63,831 nt of DNA from a virus: IMG/VR virus record IMGVR_UViG_3300032164_000011, positions 1 to 63,831 of that record; one strand, given 5' to 3'. Both the position numbers and the translations under genes were made by a program. This document shows, piece after piece, positions 13,942 through 21,596 of this stretch. Numbering within the stretch: position 1 is the first letter of the stretch; every line of letters begins with the position of its first letter. Under the pieces are notes generated by a model that searched no databases, had not been told where the DNA came from, and was given only the letters and a program-made list of their open reading frames with translations.

Positions 13942-14157
13942 ATGGGGGCGTGGAAGCGGTGCGGGGTGTGCGGGGGCAGGGTGCGGGTCCTCGCCGTCAT
14001 GAGACTGGGCGAGGTGGACCTGGACCACGAGGCGTGGTCGTGCCTGAACCCGAGGTGCCAGCGGGTCGAGGTGGTCGGCCGCGGGGCGCGGGGCCGTGTT
14101 GGGGGGGATTTCCATGGCGGGACTGGGGAAGTTCAGGATCGAGGAGAGGTCGCTTGA
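13942..14157 (+). CDS. small zinc-finger-like protein (71 aa)
   Basis: CGVC near residues 7-10 and Cys-Leu-Asn-Pro-x-Cys near 34-39 suggest one zinc site. ATG 13942 follows GGGAGGGTAGG. The C-terminal 20 residues overlap the start of the ParB-like gene in another frame and look low-complexity. No function assigned. Confidence 0.65.
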   Translation: MGAWKRCGVCGGRVRVLAVMRLGEVDLDHEAWSCLNPRCQRVEVVGRGARGRVGGDFHGGTGEVQDRGEVA

Positions 14158-14674
14158 CTCCCTCTCCCCGGCGGACTGGAACCCGAGGGAGATAGACGAC
14201 GCGTCCCTCGACGGGCTGGAGAGGTGCATCCTCAGGTACGGGCTCGTCCAGCCGATCGTGTGGAACGAGAGGTCCGGGAGGGTCGTCGGGGGCCACCAGC
14301 GGCTGAAGGTGCTGAGGAGGAACGGGGAGGACAGGACACAGGTCGTGGTCGTGGACCTGTCCGACGACGAGGAGAAGGCCCTGTCCGTCTCGCTGAACAA
14401 CGAGATGATCCAGGGCCGGTGGACGGACGGGCTCCAGTCGCTGATCGCGAGCATCCGGGACGGGTCCGCGGTGGAGGGGCTGATGACGGACGAGCTCGTC
14501 GAGTCCCTCGCGGGGTCGGGGGCCGGGGAGGTCGGGCCCCTCGACGCGTCGAGGCCGCCGAGGATGGTGTGGACCGTCGTCGGGGTGCCGGAGGGCAGGG
14601 AGGGGGAGGCGGCGCCGTACGTCGAGGCGATAGCGAGGATCGAGGGGGCCTTCGTGGAGACGGCGAGGCGATGA
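14114..14674 (+). CDS. ParB/sulfiredoxin-fold nuclease-like protein (186 aa)
   Basis: Asn-Pro-Arg near residue 23 and Gly-Gly-His-Gln-Arg-Leu (59-64) following Leu-Val-Gln-Pro-Ile are the hallmarks of the ParB N-terminal domain. That fold binds nucleotides (CTP in true ParB) and DNA. No HTH or dimerisation domain typical of chromosome ParB is present. Phages often pair such domains with DNA-modification enzymes. ATG 14114 has GGGGGGGATTTCC upstream; ATG 14096 is weaker. An ATGA overlap couples it to the next gene, its probable partner. Confidence 0.88.
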   Translation: MAGLGKFRIEERSLDSLSPADWNPREIDDASLDGLERCILRYGLVQPIVWNERSGRVVGGHQRLKVLRRNGEDRTQVVVVDLSDDEEKALSVSLNNEMIQGRWTDGLQSLIASIRDGSAVEGLMTDELVESLAGSGAGEVGPLDASRPPRMVWTVVGVPEGREGEAAPYVEAIARIEGAFVETARR

Positions 14675-15300
14675 CCGCGTGGGACGCCCAGGTCGAGGTC
14701 CGGCGGAGCCTCTTCGGCCGCCACCACGGGTTCGGGCACGTCGTCGTCGTGGACCTGGCCGGGAACTGGCCCGTGTGGGAGAGGCTGTGCGGGCCGAGGA
14801 TGAGGTACGTCGGGTACACGGGAGACGACCCGTCCGGGGCCGCGGGGGCGATCCTGGCGGCCGAGAGGGACGTGGACGTCGTGGACGTCGGGGGGCGCGA
14901 CCCGTGGGGCCTGTACGCCGACGTCCTCTCCGGGTTCCGGGGGAGGGCGGTGACGGTCTTCATGTCCGTCCCGTCGTCGGCCCTGCGGCTCGACGGGGGG
15001 ATGCCGAGGTACGTCTGGGAGAGGGCGGGGGTCCCGTTCGACTGGGGGAGGTGGAACGGCCCGGCCTTCGACGCGCTCGTCCTGCGCGCCGGGCTGTCCT
15101 ACGCCTGGGACCGGGGGTTCTCCGTGGAGGAGGCGGTGGCGGTTAGGTTCTTGGGCAAACCGTTCCCCTGGCGTTACAATCATGTGGGATTGCGGCTTCG
15201 TTCAGAGTGGGGTGAGAATGACGGACAAGGAGACGGCGGTCCTGGAGTTCAAGGCCAGGGAGCAGACGCGGGCGGAGAACCTCCACCCGCTCGTCCGTGA
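14671..15300 (+). CDS. unrecognised partner of the ParB-like protein (209 aa)
   Basis: ATG 14671 overlaps the ParB-like stop. The sequence alternates hydrophobic strands and helices (Val-Val-Val-Val-Asp-Leu-Ala; Val-Asp-Val-Val-Asp-Val-Gly-Gly), a Rossmann-like rhythm, but no SAM or nucleotide motif is clear. The last 28 residues overlap the following gene in another frame and are low-complexity, so the real end is at 15300 with a non-conserved tail. It lies directly upstream of the terminase genes. Confidence 0.65.
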   Translation: MTAWDAQVEVRRSLFGRHHGFGHVVVVDLAGNWPVWERLCGPRMRYVGYTGDDPSGAAGAILAAERDVDVVDVGGRDPWGLYADVLSGFRGRAVTVFMSVPSSALRLDGGMPRYVWERAGVPFDWGRWNGPAFDALVLRAGLSYAWDRGFSVEEAVAVRFLGKPFPWRYNHVGLRLRSEWGENDGQGDGGPGVQGQGADAGGEPPPARP

Positions 15301-15634
15301 CCCGGTGCTCCGAAATCTCGTGACGGCGTGGTCCATGTTCCCCGTGGCCTTCGGGGACCCGGCCGGGGCGATGCCGGGGGACGAGAAGGCCCGGTGGAAG
15401 TGGCTCTGGTCGAACGTCCGCTTCGACTCCGAGGACCTCGCCGACATCCTGCGGATCGACTCCCTCAAGGTCGGCAAGCTCGTCAACAGGGCGGCGGCCT
15501 TCCGGCTGATCTACCCCGACGGGACGTCCAGCGCCCTCGCCCTCCAGTTCGTCAGGAACGAGATCCAGAAGGCCGTCTCGAAGAGGGCCGGGCGGCCGAG
15601 GAACGAGGAGGCCGAGGACAGGAAGGAGAAGTGA
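15218..15634 (+). CDS. hypothetical DNA-packaging neighbour (138 aa)
   Basis: ATG 15218 with GGGGTGAGA upstream is preferred over an earlier in-frame ATG (15182) that lacks a ribosome site. The middle contains a helix-turn-helix-like stretch (Leu-Arg-Ile-Asp-Ser-Leu-Lys-Val-Gly-Lys-Leu-Val-Asn) and the C-terminus is basic. Lying directly before the small terminase, it may be a DNA-binding accessory, but the family is not recognised. Confidence 0.72.
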   Translation: MTDKETAVLEFKAREQTRAENLHPLVRDPVLRNLVTAWSMFPVAFGDPAGAMPGDEKARWKWLWSNVRFDSEDLADILRIDSLKVGKLVNRAAAFRLIYPDGTSSALALQFVRNEIQKAVSKRAGRPRNEEAEDRKEK

Positions 15635-15635
15635 G

Positions 15636-16139
15636 ATGTACGCGACGAAGCCGTCGACGCAGGAGACCTACGAGCGGAGGATCAAGGTCTTCCGCATGAA
15701 GATGCGGGGCCTGAACCACACCGCGATCGCGAGGGAGCTGAACGTCACCCGCAACGCGATCGTCCGGGACTCGAAGTGGATCAAGGAGCACTTCACCCAG
15801 CTCGCGGCCCAGGCCGACCGCAACACCGAGATGGGGGAGGCGATGGCCCACCTGGAGGAGATCGAGAAGGAGGCCATGTTCAACTACTCCGAGACGGAGA
15901 ACCCGAAGGCGAAGAACGACTTCCTCCTCACCGCCATCACGGCCTGCGAGAAGAGGGTCAAGCTGATGATGGACGCTGGGATCATCTCGAAGGCGCCGGT
16001 GGACCTGAACCTGACGGTCGACCTGTCGAGGATGTCGACGGAGGAGCTCATCCAGCGCAGGCGGGATGTCGTGAACCGCCTCACGCAGGTCGGCGCGGCG
16101 TCCGCCATGGGGGTGACGGGTGAGCCGAACCAAAACTAA
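15636..16139 (+). CDS. terS: terminase small subunit (167 aa)
   Basis: The N-terminal region has a helix-turn-helix (Met-Arg-Gly-Leu-Asn-His-Thr-Ala-Ile-Ala-Arg-Glu-Leu, then Thr-Arg-Asn-Ala-Ile) for recognising the packaging site. The central helical part forms the oligomerisation core, as in other small terminases. It lies immediately before the large terminase and overlaps its start by 20 nt, the classic arrangement. It would form a ring that loads genomic DNA onto the motor. Confidence 0.82.
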   Translation: MYATKPSTQETYERRIKVFRMKMRGLNHTAIARELNVTRNAIVRDSKWIKEHFTQLAAQADRNTEMGEAMAHLEEIEKEAMFNYSETENPKAKNDFLLTAITACEKRVKLMMDAGIISKAPVDLNLTVDLSRMSTEELIQRRRDVVNRLTQVGAASAMGVTGEPNQN

Positions 16140-19100
16140 GGCGCCGCAGCTGGACATGGCGGCGATGCGGAACGACCTCACCTACCTCGCCCGCATCGAC
16201 GCGGAGCTCGACGGGAGGGCCAAGTCCCAGGACCCGAGGTCGTACGGGCTCCCGGACCTCCTGCGCCCCGCGGCCGAGGGGGAGACGGAGGCCCAGCTCG
16301 CCGAGAGGCAGGACCGGGAGATCCGGGACCTGATCGAGAAGAAGCTATGGGTCCTGAAGGACGCGAGGCGGCTCGCGATCAAGCTCTCGCCCCCGATGGT
16401 GGAGTTCATCTCCACGATGTTCTACCGGAGGGCGAACCAGGCGATCCTGTGGAAGGGGCGCGGGTCGGGCGGGACGCTGTGCGCGGCCATCCTCGTTTGG
16501 CTCTGCCTCGTCTACCACCGGATGTCGTTCACCAGCATGGCCGGATCCACTGAACAAGCTAAGCTGATCTACCAGTACACGAAGTCCTTCTGGGAGTGCT
16601 TCCCGGTCCTGTCGGCGTCCCTCCTCGAGGTGGAGCCGCTCATGACCGAGACGCGGCTGAAGAACGGGGTGCTGCTGAAGATCATCTCCGCGTCGGAGAA
16701 GCAGACCCGAGGCAAGCACAACCCTGGGTTCATCGTCGACGAGTCCTGCCAGTCCAGCCAGAACGTCGACTACCTCATCCAGACCGCCATGCAGGGCGCG
16801 ATGTCCGAGCCCAACTCGATGGTGGTCGTCCTCTCCACCTTCCACTACCCGATCGGCCTGTTCCAGGAGATCTGGGACTACGCGGAGGAGCGCGGGTTCA
16901 GGCGGTTCAACTGGAACTGCTACGACTCCATGGCGCCATGCTCCGAGGGGATCGTGACGGCGACGCCGGGGGACCCGGAGGCCCTGGAGTTCTGCCGGAC
17001 GCAGTGCCCGCTCACCGAGAAGAGGCCGAGCCTCGACCCCGAGGGGAACCAGGTCGGGTGGAGGTACGCCGGGTGCGACGGGAAGGGGAGGCACACGCGG
17101 GGGTTCCAGAAGAGGGAGAACCTGATCCTCGCGAAGAAGATGAATCGGGGGACGGACGTCTTCGAGAACGAGTACGAGAACAACCGGCCCAAGTGGATGC
17201 GCCCGATCTACGACCCGACCCTCGTCGACGGGATCCTCGTCCCGGAGTCGTGGCCGGTCGTCGCCCCGGTCGACGCGGAGGACCCGGAGGCCGTGGCGGA
17301 GAGCCTGTCCGGGGACAGGAGGTACGAGATCGCGGAGAAGTCCGTGGGGATCGACTGGGGGCTGGAGGGGCAGACGGCCCTCGTCCTGTCGGTCCTCGTG
17401 CGGTTCACGAGGCCGCCGTCGGACCCGAAGAAGGGGCTGCCGGACGGGCCGCCGGTCGACTGGTGCATCGGGGTCCTGGAGTCCGAGTTCCTGTCGGGCA
17501 AGCTCACGTCCGAGGCCATCAAGGTCCTCATGATGTGGCAGGAGATGTACGGGGACAAGGACTTCTTCGTCTACGGCGACGCGAGCCACCCGTTCAACAA
17601 CCTGGAGGTGGACCAGGCCGGGTTCAACCTCATGAACGTGCAGTTCGCCAAGTGGAAGGACTACGGGGTGGGGAACTGCGTGAAGTACCTCGTGACCCCC
17701 GGCAAGCTGTTCATCCGGGAGAACCTCCACACGCTCCTGGACCAGATCAAGCGGTACCGCCGGGACAAGTACGGGAAGCCGATCAAGAAGGACGACCACG
17801 GGCCTGACGCCTTCATGTCCTATCTCGATGCCAAGACGAGAGTTATGACACGCTCGGGGTGGGCACCGGTGGGAAGGCTGGGTGTCGGGGTTGAAGTTCT
17901 GACGCATGCCGGAAGATTTCGTCCGATCGTCAAGTACGAGCCCGCTCTCTACACGAAAGGGAGATGCGTGGAGGTGAACTTCGCCGGGCGAACGCATCCT
18001 GTTGATGCGCATCGTGTCACCCTTGAGCATCCTTTCCAGATTGAGGATGGTTCATGGGTCGAGGCCGAGAACCTGAAGCCGGGGATGAGGGTCCAGTGCC
18101 TGGCCTCTCGATGCGTCAGGTGCGGGATGAAGATCCTCTGGTCGCGCAAGTTTTGTGACGGGTGCGTCGGGAAGGGGCGAAACGCGAGATGGAAAAACCC
18201 TGGGGAGCGCGAGCGGGTAGAGGCCGAGGGGAAGGCGGAGGTTCTCCGGTCAGAATACGTGACGGGGGTGCGAGACGCTACCACGAACGCAAGGGCGGCG
18301 ACAGCGGCTCGTGCCGACATGATCAGGTCGAATCCTGGGGAGAGGGAGAAGGTAAGAGAGCATCTGAGGACAATTCTTCCGTTGGTGAACACGCCCGAGA
18401 AGAGGGGGCGGCAGTCACGTCTGATGAAGATGCTCCACGCACGGGAAGGATTCTTCGATCATCTTCGCACCCCGGAAGGGAGGGAGAGGGCTCGTCGGCA
18501 GGTTATCGCACGGATGATTGCCGATCGTCAGGTCCCCTTCAACTGCCGTTTGAGGCACTTCACCGACATCGAGCGGGAGATGTTCGACTCGTTCGTGGGG
18601 GCGGGATTCGAGCCGGTTCATAATCTTCGGGTTGGACGATGGTTCCTTGATATCGCTCTCCCGGAGTTGATGGTCGCGGTGGAGTGCGACGGGGGGAACT
18701 GGCACAACTCGAAGGAGGCGCGGGAGAGGGACGCCAAGAAGGACGCCTACTTGAGGGGACACGGATGGGAGGTGTTCCGGTTTTCAGGGAAACGGATCAA
18801 GGACGGCGTAGATGGGTGCCGGGACGAGGTTCTGCGGGTTGTGGCCAACCACGAGGGTCTCTACGAGTTCACCTCGATCGAGGTCGTCTCGGTGAAGATC
18901 GTCGAGATGAAGCGGCCACGGACGGCGTACCACTTCGAGGTGGAGGAGGACAGGAGCTACGTCGCCAGGGGAATCGTGTCCCACAACTGCTCGATGCTCC
19001 ACTACCGGTTCGAGGAGCGGTTTCACGGGGAGGATGCGGGTATCGCGTCGCCGGAGGCTGGCAGGCCGAGGGCGGCCAGGCAGCCCGCCGCCCCGCCGGA

Positions 19101-19293
19101 GGCGCCGCCGCCGTCCGTGGCGTTCGGCGTGTCGCCCCCGGTGAGGTCGCCCGAGTTCGGGGGCGACGCCTTCATGCAGCCGGTCGTCGGGGGCGGCCTG
19201 GTGATGCCGCTGTCGGTCAACCAGGAGCGGTCGCCTATTGACAATGCGGGGAGGTCGAGGAAGACTGGTGGTAAGGGCGTCATCGTCTTCTGA
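16120..19293 (+). CDS. terL: terminase large subunit containing an intein (1057 aa precursor)
   Basis: ATPase motifs: Lys112-Gly-Arg-Gly-Ser-Gly-Gly-Thr is a Walker A variant with the lysine at the front, as in some terminases. Ile-Val-Asp207-Glu208 is Walker B, and Leu-Ser-Thr near 235 is a coupling motif. RNase H-like nuclease motifs: Ile-Asp412-Trp, Gly-Asp487-Ala, and Asp-His-Gly-Pro-Asp563. The protein packages DNA into the prohead and cuts it. Residues 568-956 are an intein immediately after the last catalytic Asp, leaving a 668-residue mature protein. The C-terminal extein tail is Pro/Ala-rich. GTG start overlaps the small subunit. Confidence 0.96.
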   Translation: MSRTKTKAPQLDMAAMRNDLTYLARIDAELDGRAKSQDPRSYGLPDLLRPAAEGETEAQLAERQDREIRDLIEKKLWVLKDARRLAIKLSPPMVEFISTMFYRRANQAILWKGRGSGGTLCAAILVWLCLVYHRMSFTSMAGSTEQAKLIYQYTKSFWECFPVLSASLLEVEPLMTETRLKNGVLLKIISASEKQTRGKHNPGFIVDESCQSSQNVDYLIQTAMQGAMSEPNSMVVVLSTFHYPIGLFQEIWDYAEERGFRRFNWNCYDSMAPCSEGIVTATPGDPEALEFCRTQCPLTEKRPSLDPEGNQVGWRYAGCDGKGRHTRGFQKRENLILAKKMNRGTDVFENEYENNRPKWMRPIYDPTLVDGILVPESWPVVAPVDAEDPEAVAESLSGDRRYEIAEKSVGIDWGLEGQTALVLSVLVRFTRPPSDPKKGLPDGPPVDWCIGVLESEFLSGKLTSEAIKVLMMWQEMYGDKDFFVYGDASHPFNNLEVDQAGFNLMNVQFAKWKDYGVGNCVKYLVTPGKLFIRENLHTLLDQIKRYRRDKYGKPIKKDDHGPDAFMSYLDAKTRVMTRSGWAPVGRLGVGVEVLTHAGRFRPIVKYEPALYTKGRCVEVNFAGRTHPVDAHRVTLEHPFQIEDGSWVEAENLKPGMRVQCLASRCVRCGMKILWSRKFCDGCVGKGRNARWKNPGERERVEAEGKAEVLRSEYVTGVRDATTNARAATAARADMIRSNPGEREKVREHLRTILPLVNTPEKRGRQSRLMKMLHAREGFFDHLRTPEGRERARRQVIARMIADRQVPFNCRLRHFTDIEREMFDSFVGAGFEPVHNLRVGRWFLDIALPELMVAVECDGGNWHNSKEARERDAKKDAYLRGHGWEVFRFSGKRIKDGVDGCRDEVLRVVANHEGLYEFTSIEVVSVKIVEMKRPRTAYHFEVEEDRSYVARGIVSHNCSMLHYRFEERFHGEDAGIASPEAGRPRAARQPAAPPEAPPPSVAFGVSPPVRSPEFGGDAFMQPVVGGGLVMPLSVNQERSPIDNAGRSRKTGGKGVIVF
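17821..18987 (+). other. intein with Vsr-like (EDxHD) homing nuclease, Tyr at position 1
   Basis: The 389-residue insertion starts Tyr-Leu-Asp-Ala-Lys-Thr-Arg-Val (block A, but Tyr replaces the usual Cys or Ser). It has the block B Thr634-x-x-His637 and ends Ser-His-Asn before Cys957. In the middle are a zinc knuckle (Cys665, 668, 679, 682) and a nuclease with Val-Glu855-Cys-Asp-Gly...His862 and downstream Arg-Asp and Gly-Trp-x-Val motifs, as in Vsr/DUF559-like EDxHD endonucleases. Codon use is less GC-biased than the exteins, marking it as a mobile element. Protein splicing would restore the terminase. Confidence 0.9.
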
Positions 19294-19305
19294 AGGAGAC
19301 CCGAG

Positions 19306-19605
19306 ATGAAGAACGTCTACGTGTCGTTCCCGCAGGTCGGCGTCCCCGGGTCCGAGGCCGAGTTCCTCCAGCCGATCGCCGAGGAGCTGAGCGCGGCCCT
19401 CCAGGGCCCGAAGCCCTTCTCCATGTTCTACCGCGACCAGGTCGGCGCGGTGCGCGCCCTCATCGAGGACGTGGACGACTCCAACGCCGCGGCCCTCGCG
19501 GTCGCCACCGGGGTCTCCTCCGTCACGAGGGGGACCGCCTTCAAGGCCGTCGAGATCGACTCGGCGGGGACGAGGACGGAGCTCGCAGACCCCGTCATCG
19601 TGTAG
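19306..19605 (+). CDS. hypothetical protein after the terminase (99 aa)
   Basis: ATG 19306 follows AGGAGACCCGAG. The small alpha/beta protein has no cysteines. Position directly after terL suggests a virion or packaging accessory, but no family is recognised. Confidence 0.75.
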   Translation: MKNVYVSFPQVGVPGSEAEFLQPIAEELSAALQGPKPFSMFYRDQVGAVRALIEDVDDSNAAALAVATGVSSVTRGTAFKAVEIDSAGTRTELADPVIV

Positions 19606-19646
19606 GGACGGCGGTCGAGATGGTCGTTTCCCGACAGGAGGTCCGC

Positions 19647-20348
19647 ATGGCTCCATCGAGGGGCGGGGACGGGCTGTCCGTCCTGAAGTCTGCCACCGGC
19701 GGCCTGCTCAAGTTCAACCCCCACCACGACGCCCACGGCAGGTTCTCCGAGGCCGAGGAAGCCGTCATCAGCACCATGGCGAACGTCCCCGAGGACGACC
19801 TCCGGCAGAGGGACGAGGACTTCATCCACCAGGCCGAGAAGGTCGGGCTCGTCGGGAAGCGCGGCTACTTCCTCAACTACGTCCCCAAGGCCAACTGGAC
19901 GGGGGAGGAGCCGAAGGAGTGGTCGGAGATGAACCGCGAGATCGGGACCCTCGAGGGGAGGGCCAACGCCAACGTCAAGAAGTCCGAGAACAAGGACTTC
20001 TCCCGCGCGGACCAGGTGTTCTTCCTCTCCAGGGCGGCCGTCCACCGCGCCGCCGCCATCCAGATCGCGAAGAGGCGGGACAAGGTCTGGTCCAAGGCGC
20101 CCGCCGCGGAGCCCGCCGCCCCAGCCCCCGCGGCGCCCGAGAAGGACATGGGGGCCAAGGTCAAGATCCCCCGCGCCCTGGCCGAGGAGATGGCGAGCGC
20201 CACGGAGGCGTTCGGCTGGAGCGAGGAGGAGGAGTACAAGCTCGACCCGAAGAAGGTCAAGCAGTTCAAGGTCGGGGCCGTCCGCGACGCGGCGGCCGCG
20301 GGCCTCATCACGCAGGAAGAGGCGGGCGATATCATCGCCGGCCTGTGA
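19647..20348 (+). CDS. head-associated protein with FNPxHD..GRFS motif (233 aa)
   Basis: The motif Phe-Asn-Pro-His-His-Asp-x-His-Gly-Arg-Phe-Ser near residues 24-35 is common at domain boundaries of phage head-morphogenesis (SPP1 gp7/Mu F-like) and virion-associated proteins. The rest is helical with a Pro/Ala linker (about 155-172) and a final helical domain. ATG 19647 is preferred because AGGAGG sits six bases upstream; ATG 19620 has no such site. Probably incorporated in or near the capsid; inference. Confidence 0.7.
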   Translation: MAPSRGGDGLSVLKSATGGLLKFNPHHDAHGRFSEAEEAVISTMANVPEDDLRQRDEDFIHQAEKVGLVGKRGYFLNYVPKANWTGEEPKEWSEMNREIGTLEGRANANVKKSENKDFSRADQVFFLSRAAVHRAAAIQIAKRRDKVWSKAPAAEPAAPAPAAPEKDMGAKVKIPRALAEEMASATEAFGWSEEEEYKLDPKKVKQFKVGAVRDAAAAGLITQEEAGDIIAGL

Positions 20349-20359
20349 GGAGCCACTCC

Positions 20360-21592
20360 ATGGACAAGAACCCCTGGACCGGCCGACTCGCGGTCGAGGT
20401 GACCGGGAAGATGGGCGGGTGCTGCGTCGGGACGATCGTCAAGTGGCGCCCCCAGAACATCGGCGAGAAGAGGACCTGCTCCTACTGCGAGTCCTACCTC
20501 AAGACGATCCGGGCGGGAGAGGTCCTGTCCCCCGTCTTCACGGGAGGGATCCTGGAGCACCACCGCGAGGTGGCGGAGCCGGAGCTGACCATCGGGGGGC
20601 TCTACTTCGCCTCCGGCAGGTTCGCCTCCGAGGAGGCCGTGAGGAAGTGGATGGCCGACCGGGACATGGCAGGGGACGTCGCCAAGGTGGATGAGCACGC
20701 CTTCTACCTCCCCGTCGACGGCTCCCTCATGGCCGACTCCGTGCGGCTGGTCTGGGTCGCCCCCGGGGTCGTGGGCGAGATCGGGGTGTCGGAGAAGCAG
20801 GTCGCCGTTGGCGGCGGCCAGGCGTCCATGTCCTCCCCCGGGATCACGACCACGTCCATCGCGTCGGGAGGGGACCTCTTCCCGGCGCAGGGGCCCGCGG
20901 CCTCCGCGGCCGTGGTAGAGGGGGTGCCCTCCCTCATCCAGGGGATCACCGACGCGCAGGACGGGCACCAGCACGAGTACTTCCTGACGCCCGTGCCCGA
21001 GGTGGCCGGGTGGCGGGTCAAGTCCTTCACCTCCTTCAACAACGGGCACGCCCACATGATCGAGTGCGCCGTCGGGTCGGGCGGGGAGATCGACACCAGG
21101 ACTGCCCCGGACCAGACACCGGTCGGGGGGCACGCGCACTCGCACCGGGTGGCGTGGCCGATCGGGAAGTCCGACGGGGGGGAGCCCGAGGGGCAGGACG
21201 CCGACTTCGTCCACAAGACCATGGGGGCCGTCGACGGCTTCTGCAAGGACGTGCTCGGCGGCGGGGCCATGCAGGCGATGAGCGACTTCAGGGCCAAGAT
21301 GGACGGGGCGATCGAGCGCGCGAGGGGCGCGTCCCCCGGAGTCGCGCCGAGCGGGGAGGTCATCGACGCGGTCTCCGACGCGGCCGGGATGGGGAACCCC
21401 GGGAACGTCGAGTCCCTGGTCGAGTGGGTGGGGGAGAAGGGGTTCGACGGGTGCGTCGCGGCCATCAAGGGGAGCAGGCGCGCGAGCGAGGAGGTCGACG
21501 ACCCCGTGAAGGTCTGCGGCTGGCTCAAGGGCCAGGCCAAGAAGAAGGGGAAGCTGGCCCCCGAGCACGCGTACGGGAAGAAGAAGGAGTGA
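20360..21592 (+). CDS. Cys/His-motif protein (410 aa)
   Basis: The N-terminus has a CC and a CSYC pair (about 18-40). About residues 200-265 contain three Gly-His-x-His motifs (GHQH, GHAH, GHAHSH) in beta-rich surroundings, and the C-terminus is a Lys-rich helical domain. Similar GHxH signatures appear in the protein at 23431, and they may bind metal. It sits among unrecognised genes between the terminase and fibre modules, so a virion role is plausible but unproven. Confidence 0.7.
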   Translation: MDKNPWTGRLAVEVTGKMGGCCVGTIVKWRPQNIGEKRTCSYCESYLKTIRAGEVLSPVFTGGILEHHREVAEPELTIGGLYFASGRFASEEAVRKWMADRDMAGDVAKVDEHAFYLPVDGSLMADSVRLVWVAPGVVGEIGVSEKQVAVGGGQASMSSPGITTTSIASGGDLFPAQGPAASAAVVEGVPSLIQGITDAQDGHQHEYFLTPVPEVAGWRVKSFTSFNNGHAHMIECAVGSGGEIDTRTAPDQTPVGGHAHSHRVAWPIGKSDGGEPEGQDADFVHKTMGAVDGFCKDVLGGGAMQAMSDFRAKMDGAIERARGASPGVAPSGEVIDAVSDAAGMGNPGNVESLVEWVGEKGFDGCVAAIKGSRRASEEVDDPVKVCGWLKGQAKKKGKLAPEHAYGKKKE

Positions 21593-21596
21593 CCAG

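Noticed and set aside
19237-19243. TTGACAAT near the end of the terminase gene as a promoter
   Set aside because: A good -35-like hexamer, but there is no -10-like sequence 15-19 bp downstream (GC-rich GAAGACTGG instead).
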